Shown one piece after another: positions 7,857-16,176 of a stretch of 24,156 nt of DNA; positions within the stretch are counted from its first letter, which is position 1; each line of letters starts with the position of its first letter. A program made the position numbers and the translations under genes. The notes under the pieces are model-generated. The model was not told where the DNA came from, searched no databases, and saw only the letters and a program-made list of their open reading frames with translations. Source of the DNA: Coraliomargarita sp. CAG:312 (GTDB lineage Bacteria; Verrucomicrobiota; Verrucomicrobiia; Opitutales; Intestinicryptomonadaceae); the NCBI GenBank assembly GCA_000438015.1, contig FR901584.1, forward strand, positions 38,016 to 62,171. Direction: 5' to 3'.

Positions 7857-9173
7857 CTATACTAGCTGGTTTTTCCCAGGAATAGGTATCGGCGAAATCG
7901 GCTTTTTGCCGAATTTCAGCTCTTTTGGCATAAACGATTCCCGCGATTTGCTCAATGCCCAATCAAATTTAAATTGTTTCCCGGAATATGCGCTCATTCT
8001 TCCTGTAATTGCAGTTAGAGTAGCATTTACAAGAGTGTTTAATGTATTGATATAGGTGCCGTTCCTTATTGCAGCAAGCAAATCCGCATGTTCTTGGACA
8101 AGAGCTTCACGCGAGTCCGGAGCTTTCCATTTCAGATTCCCCTTAGGATCCATTAAGGTTTGGGTGCCGTACAAGTTTGTATATATGTATCCTTTAGTTC
8201 CGACAACCTGTTCTCCTATCTGTTGAGTAGATTTTGGATCTTGGCTGGCGTAGCTATGGATATGAATTCCTTCTCCCATATCGAAGTCGGTGGCAAAGTG
8301 GCTGAATCTATCTCCGTATTTAGGATATTCCAAATCTGTAGAGCGCCCGCCGACGCTTCTTACTATATCCGGCAACTTAGCGTCTCCCATTGCCCAAAGC
8401 ACAACGTCTATATTGTGGACGTGCTGTTCTACTATATGGTCTCCGGATGTCCAGGTGAAGCACGGCCAATTTCTTATTTGATATTCTATTTCTTCGGGGT
8501 CTTTGCAGAATTCGTCGGTGTATTCGCCCCAAAGTCCTTGCCCAAAATATCCGCCTTGGTGCCAATAGCAGTCCGCAGACACTATTTCTCCGATCTCTCC
8601 GTCTTGTACGCGTTTAATTATTTCCTGGTATCCCGAATGGTGCCTCCTTTGGGGCCCGCAAACTACGCAAAGATTTTTTTCTTGGGCAAGTTTTGCCAAT
8701 TTATACATTTGCCTTACCTGCGTAACGTCAACGCATGCCGGCTTTTCCAAGAAAGCGTGTTTGCCGGCATTTATTATTTTTTCGAAATGTCCAGGCCTAA
8801 AAACTGGAGGGGAGGCGTCGACAATCAAGTCGGCGTCGGTTGACAAAATATTGTCTACGGCATTCCATCCGAAGAACTTTTCCACTTTGTCTATATTGAA
8901 TACGTCGGAGGAAATTTTCTTTTGGGCGCAAAAATTGGATATTCTTGGAAGATGGCTCTTAAATCTGTCTTCAAACAGGTCGGCGACAGCGACAATCTTT
9001 ATGTTTGGGTCGGCTTCAATCATATTGCATATCGCTCCGCAGCCGCGGTTTCCGCAGCCTATAAGCCCGACTTTTATTTTGTCTGATCCTTTTGCTTGGG
9101 CAAAACTAAACTTGGGGAGCGAAACGGCTATTGATGCCAGTGTGGAATTTCTTAGAAATTGGCGTCTATTCAT
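7857..9173 (-). CDS. Tat-exported Gfo/Idh/MocA-family oxidoreductase
   Basis: The 438-residue protein starts MNRRQFLRNS, a twin-arginine signal (Arg3-Arg4) followed by a hydrophobic segment ending near FSFAQA (residues 24-27). The Rossmann fold follows at once: KVGLIGCGNRG with GxGxxG at Gly39, Gly41 and Gly44. Then come VAVADLF for cofactor ribose recognition and AFLEKPACVD, the EKP signature with its catalytic lysine. The C-terminal alpha/beta domain includes GDHIVEQHVHNIDVVLWAMG. Such proteins oxidise or isomerise sugars with tightly bound NAD(P); Tat-exported versions accompany sulfatases and TIM-barrel isomerases in Verrucomicrobia and Planctomycetes. It converges on the sulfatase gene across a strong terminator. 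Upstream, an imperfect palindrome GATAAAAGTTTATC lies at 9208-9221. The substrate is not determinable from sequence. Confidence 0.93.
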   Translation of the reverse strand: MNRRQFLRNSTLASIAVSLPKFSFAQAKGSDKIKVGLIGCGNRGCGAICNMIEADPNIKIVAVADLFEDRFKSHLPRISNFCAQKKISSDVFNIDKVEKFFGWNAVDNILSTDADLIVDASPPVFRPGHFEKIINAGKHAFLEKPACVDVTQVRQMYKLAKLAQEKNLCVVCGPQRRHHSGYQEIIKRVQDGEIGEIVSADCYWHQGGYFGQGLWGEYTDEFCKDPEEIEYQIRNWPCFTWTSGDHIVEQHVHNIDVVLWAMGDAKLPDIVRSVGGRSTDLEYPKYGDRFSHFATDFDMGEGIHIHSYASQDPKSTQQIGEQVVGTKGYIYTNLYGTQTLMDPKGNLKWKAPDSREALVQEHADLLAAIRNGTYINTLNTLVNATLTAITGRMSAYSGKQFKFDWALSKSRESFMPKELKFGKKPISPIPIPGKNQLV

Positions 9174-9402
9174 AATATGGTTATTTGTAAAATTGAGGTT
9201 TGTTAACGATAAAAGTTTATCAAAATATTTGCCTTAATTCTTTCAAAATTCTTCACTGAAATATTTTATGCTCAACCACGGCTTTGTTTTAGCGGCGGAT
9301 TGAACTAGTAAAACTTCTCGGCACATCTTATGGAATGCCGTTTAAGCTTGTATGCGCAAAATATAGAACTTATAAATGCCAATATTAATTCTGTTGGATA
9401 TT
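9174..9402. promoter_or_regulatory. divergent intergenic region, oxidoreductase/cydA
   Basis: These 229 nt separate two divergent genes and should carry both promoters. Visible elements are the hairpin-like GATAAA-AG-TTTATC at 9208-9221 and a TTGAAC at 9300-9305 without a well-spaced -10 partner. I see no recognisable FNR or ArcA-type site by eye. Confidence 0.35.
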
Positions 9403-10860
9403 ATGGAAGTAGATACATTAAGCCGAATTCAGTTCGCGTTAACGGCGGGTTTTCATTTCTTGTTTCCTCCTATTACGATAGGACTATCGTTGTTTATAGT
9501 TTTAATTGAAGCAATGTTCTTGCGCTCCGGCCGGGAGATTTACAAAATTGCGGCAAAATTCTTTTTGAAGCTCTTTGCCGTAATATTTGCAATAGGCGTC
9601 GTCACTGGAATCGTGCTGGAATTTGAATTTGGGACGAACTGGCCGGTATATTCACGCTTTGTAGGCGATGTTTTTGGAAGTCCCCTTGCAATAGAGGCTG
9701 TGTTTGCATTCTTTATGGAGTCGATATTTCTAGGAATCGCCATTTGGGGATGGAATCGGCTTGGGAAAAAATCCCATTTTGTTTCTACGCTTCTGATGTG
9801 CATAGGAACTCATTTGAGCGCAGTTTGGATAATAGCCGCCAACTCTTTTATGCAGACTCCCGCAGGATTTGAGCTGCAATATGAAACCCCCGGCGGGATT
9901 GTGGAAGTTTTGCCCGATTCTGCCGTGCCTGACAAATTTCAAATTCCCAGTACGCGCGCGGTTATAACAGACTTTTGGGATATGGCGTTTAGCGCATCCA
10001 TGATGGACAGATTTCTGCATACTATATCCGCCTCATGGCTGTGCGGGGCGTTTTTTGCGCTGGGAGTGTGCGGTTATATGCTTTTGAGAAAGCCAGATGC
10101 GCGCTTTGGCGCCCCGTGCGCGCGGGTGGCATTAGTATATGCTGCTGTTGCGGCGGTATTTATGATGTTTACCGGCCATGGAAGCGCGCGGCTTTTGGCG
10201 CAAACCCAGCCGGAAAAACTTTCGGCTTTTGAGGGTCACTACAAGACTTCAAAAAATGCGCCGCTTTATATATTTGGATGGGTAGATGAAGACAGCAGGC
10301 ACGTTTCCGGATTGAAAGCCAAGGGGCTATTTAGCTTGTTGGCCTACGGCTCCTTCGATAAGGAGGTAAAGGGCCTAGAAGATTTGCCTTCGGACGAATT
10401 CTTGGCGAAAATCCATCCTGGCGCCTCAAAACCCGCGCTTGCCGACATAAGGCCGGACTATTGGCCTCCGGTTAACTTTTGCTTTCAGACATTTAGGGCA
10501 ATGGTTTATTTGGGGGGACTTATTGGAGCGTTTATCGTATGGGGATTTGGATTGTGGATTATGAATGAACTATTCGACATGAAAAAGCGCAGGGCAAGAA
10601 TATTTTGGAAAGCGGCGATGTTTTCAACCCTGTTGCCCGTTGCCGCGAGCCAGTTCGGATGGGCGGCTGCGGAAGTGGGGCGCCAACCTTGGATTGTTTG
10701 GCATGTATTAAAAACATCTGATGCGGTGACAACTGCTGCGGCTCCCGAAGAAATTCTTTTATCTATAATTTTATTTTCGCTTATATTTACTGCCATTGCG
10801 GTATTGGGATGCTGGGTGCTGTATAAAAAAATAGTGGATTTTAATGGAGGGGAGGCGTAA
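9403..10860 (+). CDS. cydA: cytochrome bd ubiquinol oxidase subunit I
   Basis: From the ATG at 9403 the protein has 485 residues and starts like other CydA proteins (MEVDTLSRIQFALTAGFHFLFPP). The haem ligand equivalents are visible: His18 in the first helix, His206 in DRFLHTISASW, and Met367 in FRAMVYLGG. The proton/haem glutamates lie in GIVLEFEFGTNW, and the quinol region has QPEKLSAFEG. GWAAAEVGRQPWIV is the conserved C-terminal signature. The enzyme couples quinol oxidation to oxygen reduction in the inner membrane at low oxygen. The spacing His206 to Met367 (161 residues) implies a short Q-loop. There is extra sequence (about 20 residues) between helix 4 and His206 compared with E. coli. 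An ATG at 9376 would add nine residues; family alignment favours 9403. It overlaps cydB by one base. Confidence 0.96.
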   Translation: MEVDTLSRIQFALTAGFHFLFPPITIGLSLFIVLIEAMFLRSGREIYKIAAKFFLKLFAVIFAIGVVTGIVLEFEFGTNWPVYSRFVGDVFGSPLAIEAVFAFFMESIFLGIAIWGWNRLGKKSHFVSTLLMCIGTHLSAVWIIAANSFMQTPAGFELQYETPGGIVEVLPDSAVPDKFQIPSTRAVITDFWDMAFSASMMDRFLHTISASWLCGAFFALGVCGYMLLRKPDARFGAPCARVALVYAAVAAVFMMFTGHGSARLLAQTQPEKLSAFEGHYKTSKNAPLYIFGWVDEDSRHVSGLKAKGLFSLLAYGSFDKEVKGLEDLPSDEFLAKIHPGASKPALADIRPDYWPPVNFCFQTFRAMVYLGGLIGAFIVWGFGLWIMNELFDMKKRRARIFWKAAMFSTLLPVAASQFGWAAAEVGRQPWIVWHVLKTSDAVTTAAAPEEILLSIILFSLIFTAIAVLGCWVLYKKIVDFNGGEA

Positions 10861-11867
10861 TGGAATTTTTTCAAATACTTTGGTTTGTATTAATGGGCGT
10901 GCTCCTGGCTGGATTCTTTGTCTGCGCAGGGTTTGATTTCGGCATTGGGATGTTGGCTTTGGGATTTTCAGACACGGACAAGCGCGACTTGGCTTTAATG
11001 GAAATCGCCCCGTTTTGGGACGGCAACCAAGTGTGGTTGATAGTTGCGGGAGGGGCGCTTTTTGCGGCATTTCCTGAAGCATATTCCGTTATTTTATCCA
11101 ATCTCTACATACCCATGATTCTCTTGCTTGGGCTTCTAATTTTTAGGGTGGTGGCAATTGAATTTTTTCTGGCGTTAAAAGGCAAAAAGTGGCGCGTTTT
11201 TTGGACGTGGATGAATTGCTTCGCGTCTGTGGGGGCAATGACGCTAATCGGGGTCGCATTGGGGGCGTTGTATGGCGGAGAAGTTTTGATGAAAGTCGAC
11301 GGCGGATGGCTGGACAACTTCTTGAGGATTTTTACTCCTCTTACTATATGCGCTGCCGCAATTTGCGTAATTTTTTGCCTGGCGCACGGTTCGGTATATC
11401 TGTCAATGAAAAACTCGACTGATGAATACTACCGGAGGTTGGCCTTAAAATGGCTTGCAATATTGGCGTTGGGATACTTCGTTTATTTGCTGGTATTCTT
11501 TTTTTGCGGAAAGACGGGAAGCGTACCCCGGATTTTTACTCTTGGAATATTTGTGTTGGCATACATGCCCCTAAGATTTGCGATGCGTTTCTTAAGGCGC
11601 GGACAGGTTAAAACGGCTTTTGCTTCGACTTCTTTATTTGCGGTTTTAGCGGTTTTTGCGCATTGCCTAGGAGCTTATCCTTACATAGTGGCTCCGTCTT
11701 CAACTTCCGCTGGGGTAGAAATATTTGAGGCTTCTTCTACTCTCATGACATTGGAAATAATGACGGTTGTTGCAGCAATAGGAATGCCGTTGGCTTTGGG
11801 ATATTTTGCTTATTCCCATGCCGTATTTTCCAAAGGCAAAAATACAAAAGAAGATAAAGAATATTAA
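10860..11867 (+). CDS. cydB: cytochrome bd ubiquinol oxidase subunit II
   Basis: The 335-residue polytopic membrane protein matches CydB. The N-terminus has FFVCAGFDFGIGML, then IAPFWDGNQVWLIVAGGALFAAFPEAYS, the strongest CydB signature, followed by LLLGLLIFRVVAIEF. About eight further hydrophobic helices run to the C-terminus, and the tail is lysine-rich (SKGKNTKEDKEY). It is slightly shorter than E. coli CydB (379). Its ATG shares one base with the cydA stop (TAATG), and GGAGGGGAGG just upstream is the best Shine-Dalgarno in the window, so the pair is translationally coupled. It forms the heterodimeric core of the oxidase with CydA. No small CydX-like frame follows: the stop at 11865-11867 already interlocks with the stop of the convergent AraC-type gene. 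No cydCD genes are nearby. Confidence 0.96.
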   Translation: MEFFQILWFVLMGVLLAGFFVCAGFDFGIGMLALGFSDTDKRDLALMEIAPFWDGNQVWLIVAGGALFAAFPEAYSVILSNLYIPMILLLGLLIFRVVAIEFFLALKGKKWRVFWTWMNCFASVGAMTLIGVALGALYGGEVLMKVDGGWLDNFLRIFTPLTICAAAICVIFCLAHGSVYLSMKNSTDEYYRRLALKWLAILALGYFVYLLVFFFCGKTGSVPRIFTLGIFVLAYMPLRFAMRFLRRGQVKTAFASTSLFAVLAVFAHCLGAYPYIVAPSSTSAGVEIFEASSTLMTLEIMTVVAAIGMPLALGYFAYSHAVFSKGKNTKEDKEY

Positions 11868-12778
11868 GTTTTGCCCGCAAACTTTGACGGAGAAATGCCG
11901 TATCTCCTTTTGAAAGCTTTTGAAAGGGCAAAGATATTTGAGTACCCTGCAATTTTTGCGCATTCCGACAATGGAAGCCCTTCCGATATTTTATCCGCAG
12001 CAATCCTCATTTTAGCGTCGGACAATATTCCCGCATAAGAGCGCGATTTTATCTTGCAGCAAGCCTTGTTTAATTCGTAAACGCTTATGGAAAGGCTCTT
12101 TGCAAGTTTACATGCCGATGGAGCCCTGCAAGGAAATTTTTCTGCCGTTCCGATTGCGTGTGTTATCATTGCGCATACTGAATCGTTCTTTGAGAATTCT
12201 TTTCTCAAAAGCGCGCACAACAGCACGGCCGCATTTTCGAGGACGCACACCGACGGTTCACGGGAATAAATTTCTCTGGCGTATATTTTCGCCGCCGACG
12301 CTACGGAGTCGGCAAGAATGCTCTGCTTTACTAGACACTCTCTGCCTAAAATATTTTCCCATTCCGAACATTCCTTTATGTGAAACCATAAAACGTCCCA
12401 GCACCTTCCCGCTTTTAAAACGGAGCTGGACCCTGTCGCGGAAAGAAATACACTCCCTTTTTTCAAAGCATGAGAGGTTCCCGCAAACGATACTTTTGCC
12501 GTTCCGCGCAGAGTGTAGATAATTGTCGGAAACTTCTTTTTTACTCTCTCCGAATAATATTGGCTGCGGTGTGTTGTAAATGCGGCGTTTTTTATTCCGT
12601 ACAATCCCAATATGTCTAAGCTCCCGTTTTTAGGGGCAAAAATTCCGTTTGCATCAGATACGAATTCTTCGGGTAGAAAAGGCGGGGATATGTAGCATTC
12701 TCGGCTGCTTTTAGGCCATAGTTGAAGCGTGTCCGGGGAGTTTATTTTCCATAGGATGTCTTCTTTCTTCGTTTTCAT
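11864..12778 (-). CDS. AraC-family transcriptional regulator
   Basis: The 304-residue protein has the two-part AraC layout. The N-terminal half reads like a cupin/sensor domain (PTIIYTLRGTAKVSFAGTSHALKKGSVFLS). The last about 90 residues form the double helix-turn-helix: LAKSLSISVYELNKACCK as the first and LSECAKIAGYSNIFALSKAFKRRYGISPSKF as the second, with the typical AGYSN...F.RRYG.SP signature. It is divergent from the large secreted glycosidase gene (start 12902), leaving a 123-nt shared region, so it probably controls that gene and perhaps itself in response to a sugar. Its 3' end overlaps cydB by four bases, stop against stop. No Shine-Dalgarno precedes the ATG. Confidence 0.92.
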   Translation of the reverse strand: MKTKKEDILWKINSPDTLQLWPKSSRECYISPPFLPEEFVSDANGIFAPKNGSLDILGLYGIKNAAFTTHRSQYYSERVKKKFPTIIYTLRGTAKVSFAGTSHALKKGSVFLSATGSSSVLKAGRCWDVLWFHIKECSEWENILGRECLVKQSILADSVASAAKIYAREIYSREPSVCVLENAAVLLCALLRKEFSKNDSVCAMITHAIGTAEKFPCRAPSACKLAKSLSISVYELNKACCKIKSRSYAGILSDAKMRIAADKISEGLPLSECAKIAGYSNIFALSKAFKRRYGISPSKFAGKT

Positions 12779-12901
12779 GAAAATATGCGGCCGAATTTTA
12801 TATATCCAATATTAAAATAAATATCCCAATTTAATTATTTAATTCTTTTCCCAAAGTGATAATATCAATCTAATCGACTGCAACTAAAAACGGAAAATGC
12901 T
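12779..12901. promoter_or_regulatory. shared regulatory region of AraC regulator and glycosidase
   Basis: This 123-nt AT-rich divergent region contains two similar direct elements, ATATCCAAT at 12802-12810 and ATATCCCAAT at 12821-12830. They are 19-20 bp apart, close to the two-turn spacing used by AraC-family half-sites. A GATAAT hexamer at 12858-12863 is a possible -10 for the glycosidase gene, without a strong -35. These are candidate sites only. Confidence 0.35.
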
Positions 12902-15391
12902 ATGGGGAGAAAATTATATATATTTGCCGCGGCCGTTATAGCGGCGCTAAATTTTTTTAATAAAACATGCGCCTACGAAAATATTTCAGATAGAAAATCG
13001 CCTCTTGTCCCAATGCTTGCGCTAAACGGAAAACCAAGCCAAGCCCAACTGGATTTATGGCTAGCAGATTTCAAAAAGGCGGGCATCGAAAGTTTTCTGA
13101 TATACGGCCGAACAGGGTGCGAAATAGAATACATGTCGGAAAATTGGATGGATGTTTGCAATTTTCTTGTGCGCAGGGCGGGGGATTTGGATATGGATGT
13201 CTATCTCTACGACGAATTCGACTGGCCAAGCGGAACGGCGAAAAAACGCGTTATGCGCGACAAACCTGATTGCGCGCTGAAATATCTGGAAGCTAAAAGA
13301 AATCCTTCCGGAAACGTCGATTTTAGAGTGAGGACAAATCCGAACATGGCCGATTTATTTAGCGCGGAGGCTGTGGATTATTTCATAGGGTTGACACATG
13401 AAAAGTATTATAAAAGATTTCCAGATGCATTTGGAAAGACCGTGAAGGCTGTGTTTACAGACGAGCCTTCTGTGTCGTACTACGGCAGTGAAGCCGACAA
13501 AAACGCTTTAAAGATACCGTACTTTAACGGCATTGAAGAGGAGTATTTCAGGAGAGTCGGTCGGAATTTGCGCGACGACATAACATCTGGATGGGATTCT
13601 AATGTTCAACCTTGGAAAGAGACAATATTGCGGATAATTTCCAAGCGTTTTTCTGAAAATTACTCTGGGAAGCTTGCCGATTGGTGCGCCGAACACCGGA
13701 TAAAGCTTACCGGGCATTTAATGAGCGAAACTTATTCAAAAAATGCCCTTTGGACATGCGGGCATCCATTGCGCGCCCTTTCAAAATTTCAGCTTCCCGG
13801 CATGGATGAAATTTCTACCGCAACGGCGATGTCTCCGCGCTATGACGAAGTCCGCAAAATGATGGCCAGAAATGTGGAATGGCTTACCCTGCATACCGTC
13901 ATGTATGCCGCGGAGAAAAACGGCAACCGCGGAGCGCTTGGAGAGCTTTTCGCGCTGGGCCCGTGCGATACGCCATTTGGAATATACCGCAGGGAAATCT
14001 GGCAAGTAGCGGCATTCGGAGTGGATACATACGTTTTGGCGATTTCACAGTTGGACTTGCGCGTCAGGCTTTCGGACGATCCTTATTTAACGTACTTTAT
14101 GTCCACATATATGAATTCGTGGACTCCAAATCAGAGTTGGTTTTACGACTTGAAAAATTTTTCGGAAGACGCAAAAATAGCTGCGTATTTCGCAAAGAAA
14201 GACAGGTTCTGCGAAATTGCAGTCCGCTATAAATACGATGATAAGTCGGATCTAGTTGGATTGCTTAGGCAGATAGCCTGCGCGCAATTGTCGTCGAAAC
14301 TTCTTCTCGACGGCGAAAAATCTGATGCAAGCATAATTGCCACCATTGACTCAAAAGGCTGCGTATATGAGGAAGTTTCCGGAAAACATTTTGAAAAAAT
14401 ATCGGATTTTGTTGCATGGGCTGAGTCGGTGTCCGGCGGAAAAGTGTCAGTCAGAAACGCCGACGGCTCTAAGGCTCCAGACGTATTTGTCAGGGAGTTC
14501 GAAGACGGGTCATATATAATTCTCAACTATGGGCAGTCTAGGAATCTTGCAGTCTTGAGTCCATCCGGGAAGAAAACAGTAAATTTAGAGGAGTTCGGAG
14601 TCTGCTTTTTCGACGCGCTCGGAAATGTGCGCGACACAGCATTGAGAAGGCCTGCAGGCAAAGTTAAATCAGTTCAAGGCGTGGACGCGCGCAGCCCGGT
14701 AGTAAGAATGCTTGGGCAAAACTCAATGCGGCCGCTTTTTCTTAATTCAAAACAATTTGCCTTTAAAACGGAAAATGACATTGAACTTATATTTTCCGTG
14801 CGGAAATACGGCAATACTTGCAAAATCTCTCTTGACGGAGAAGTTCTTGACGGAAACAATGCTGGCGCCATCTTGCCCGGTTTTAGCGGATTATACAATA
14901 CGGTAAAAAGGCAGGTTAAGGCCGGAAACCATATCTTGGAATTGCAGGGAGACGCCGCGGAATTTTCTTACCTTCCTCTGGCGGTTATTTCGGGGAATTT
15001 TTCGCGCATTGGAAACGTTTTAAAAGAATATTCTGGCGACGGAAAAGGCTTGGACGGAGCCTTTGGCAAAATCGAAGAAACCCGCTGCATCCGCATCCCT
15101 GAAAACGCCGGACTAATCGAATTGCAAACGGCGCAAGTTCCGTCCGAGCTCTTTATTGACGGAAAATCTCTCGGAACCAAATTGTGGAGTCCGCATATTT
15201 GGAAAATCCCCCCGGATTGCAGGGGCAGGGAAGCTGAAATTAAAATAGTCCGAAAACCGTCTTTCGGAAGGATTTTCGGAAGGGAGATATTTTTCACAAA
15301 AAAGGATAACAACTATTTATACCGGCCTTATTCCGCAGATTCAGATTTTCTGCCGGTTTGCGGCGTAATCTTTCATCTAGACGCAGATTAA
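12902..15391 (+). CDS. secreted glycoside hydrolase, GH106-like (alpha-L-rhamnosidase type)
   Basis: The 829-residue product has a signal peptide (MGRKLYIFAAAVIAALNFFN, cleavage near TCAYE). A TIM-barrel catalytic domain follows, with VYLYDEFDWPSGTA (Asp104-Glu105), VFTDEPS (Asp187-Glu188) and LTGHLMSE (Glu276). These acidic motifs recur in GH106 and related large, poorly characterised hydrolases of Bacteroidota and Verrucomicrobia. A later HTVMYAAEKNGNRG and a barrel end near residue 450 precede beta-rich regions. The C-terminal part (ELQTAQVPSELFIDGKSLG ... WKIPPDCRG) looks like a galactose-binding-type beta-sandwich. It is shorter than typical GH106 enzymes (often about 1000 or more), so another clan member is possible. 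Activity would be extracytoplasmic removal of deoxysugars or similar residues. The divergent AraC-type regulator suggests sugar-dependent control. The glycosidase call is firm; the family is moderate. Confidence 0.7.
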   Translation: MGRKLYIFAAAVIAALNFFNKTCAYENISDRKSPLVPMLALNGKPSQAQLDLWLADFKKAGIESFLIYGRTGCEIEYMSENWMDVCNFLVRRAGDLDMDVYLYDEFDWPSGTAKKRVMRDKPDCALKYLEAKRNPSGNVDFRVRTNPNMADLFSAEAVDYFIGLTHEKYYKRFPDAFGKTVKAVFTDEPSVSYYGSEADKNALKIPYFNGIEEEYFRRVGRNLRDDITSGWDSNVQPWKETILRIISKRFSENYSGKLADWCAEHRIKLTGHLMSETYSKNALWTCGHPLRALSKFQLPGMDEISTATAMSPRYDEVRKMMARNVEWLTLHTVMYAAEKNGNRGALGELFALGPCDTPFGIYRREIWQVAAFGVDTYVLAISQLDLRVRLSDDPYLTYFMSTYMNSWTPNQSWFYDLKNFSEDAKIAAYFAKKDRFCEIAVRYKYDDKSDLVGLLRQIACAQLSSKLLLDGEKSDASIIATIDSKGCVYEEVSGKHFEKISDFVAWAESVSGGKVSVRNADGSKAPDVFVREFEDGSYIILNYGQSRNLAVLSPSGKKTVNLEEFGVCFFDALGNVRDTALRRPAGKVKSVQGVDARSPVVRMLGQNSMRPLFLNSKQFAFKTENDIELIFSVRKYGNTCKISLDGEVLDGNNAGAILPGFSGLYNTVKRQVKAGNHILELQGDAAEFSYLPLAVISGNFSRIGNVLKEYSGDGKGLDGAFGKIEETRCIRIPENAGLIELQTAQVPSELFIDGKSLGTKLWSPHIWKIPPDCRGREAEIKIVRKPSFGRIFGREIFFTKKDNNYLYRPYSADSDFLPVCGVIFHLDAD

Positions 15392-15400
15392 CCGCATATT

Positions 15401-15440
15401 AAAAAATGCCAAACTTGAAATATGAACTATGGCGTTTTTT
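15401..15440. terminator. bidirectional rho-independent terminator
   Basis: AAAAAATGCCA (15401-15411) pairs with TGGCGTTTTTT (15430-15440), one G-T wobble, around an 18-nt loop. The T-run 15435-15442 serves the glycosidase transcript, and the A-run read on the minus strand serves the shikimate kinase transcript. It fills the 53-nt gap between the two convergent stops. Confidence 0.65.
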
Positions 15441-15444
15441 TTAT

Positions 15445-16065
15445 TTAGAAGCTTGAGGGGGGGGATTTTGCCTTGTTTTGCGGTTGAAATGATTGTCGTT
15501 TCCGATTTTTCTTACCGTATCCCAGCGCGCGAAGCCTTGCATTGTAAATGCGCAATATGCGGGCTTCGGTCACTTTTAGGTTTTTGTCCGCTGCTATTGC
15601 AATTCCGCTCCTCATGTAAAAAGGAATTCGTTCCTTTAACAGTGTGTTTATTTTCTCAAGCGGATTTGGACAATTTAAAAGCGGCCTGTCGCGGTTGCGG
15701 GAAGTTCGCTCTAAAATTTCCTCTGGTGTGCTGAACAGCACAACGGAAACGCCTTTTGACTTGACGAGTTCTGGCATATTGTCGCGGCAGACCAGGCCCC
15801 CTCCGCACGCTACTACGCATCCAGATGATGGATGTCCGCCATCCATAAACTCTCTTTCCATTTGGCGGAATTTTTCCTCTCCATAGCGGGCAAAAATATC
15901 TTTTACCGTCATAGAGTACTTTTTTTCTATTGCAGTGTCGGAATCTAAAAATTTGCAGTGAAGACGCGATGCAAGGCGTTTGCCTAAGACGCTTTTGCCC
16001 GTTCCCATAAAGCCCAAAAGATATAAATTGGGCATTTCTTTATGCAATGTTGGGTCTGAGCTCAT
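15445..16065 (-). CDS. aroK: shikimate kinase
   Basis: The 206-residue protein phosphorylates shikimate at the 3-hydroxyl, the fifth step of the pathway to chorismate. Walker A is GFMGTGKS (Gly18 to Ser25). The shikimate-binding FLDSD follows (Asp41, Asp43), then EEKFRQMEREF, the glycine triplet ACGGGLV, and the lid arginines of RNRDRPLL. The usual length is about 170 residues. The excess is a basic C-terminal tail (YGKKNRKRQSFQPQNKAK...) and about ten N-terminal residues. A start at the internal ATG at 16035 (Met11) would also fit the fold. The tail contains a run of eight C (G8 at 15457-15464 on the + strand), so the last residues may be affected by slippage or sequencing error. It lies downstream of gpmI on the same strand but is separated from it by a terminator. 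Confidence 0.93.
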   Translation of the reverse strand: MSSDPTLHKEMPNLYLLGFMGTGKSVLGKRLASRLHCKFLDSDTAIEKKYSMTVKDIFARYGEEKFRQMEREFMDGGHPSSGCVVACGGGLVCRDNMPELVKSKGVSVVLFSTPEEILERTSRNRDRPLLNCPNPLEKINTLLKERIPFYMRSGIAIAADKNLKVTEARILRIYNARLRALGYGKKNRKRQSFQPQNKAKSPPSSF

Positions 16066-16127
16066 TATATTTTAAATACTCAAATTACCTCTTCTCTGGC
16101 AAGGAAATTTAATTGTTTAGGCGAAAA

Positions 16128-16156
16128 AAGGCGCCCGAACAAAAGTTGGGCGCCTT
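16128..16156 (-). terminator. rho-independent terminator of gpmI
   Basis: Read on the minus strand, AAGGCGCCC (16148-16156) pairs with GGGCGCCTT (16128-16136). The inner arm extends by GTT/AAC, with one bulged base and a 4-nt loop. The stem is followed by a T-run (the A-run at 16124-16129). It begins about 20 nt past the gpmI stop and lies upstream of aroK. Confidence 0.85.
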
Positions 16157-16176
16157 AAATAGAAGTTTCAGACTCT

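Noticed and set aside
8160..8843. 227-codon + strand frame opposite the Gfo/Idh/MocA gene
   Set aside because: Shadow of a strongly supported oxidoreductase; the translation has no family motifs.
15429..15734. 101-codon + strand frame opposite aroK
   Set aside because: Complementary to a gene with complete Walker A and shikimate-binding motifs.
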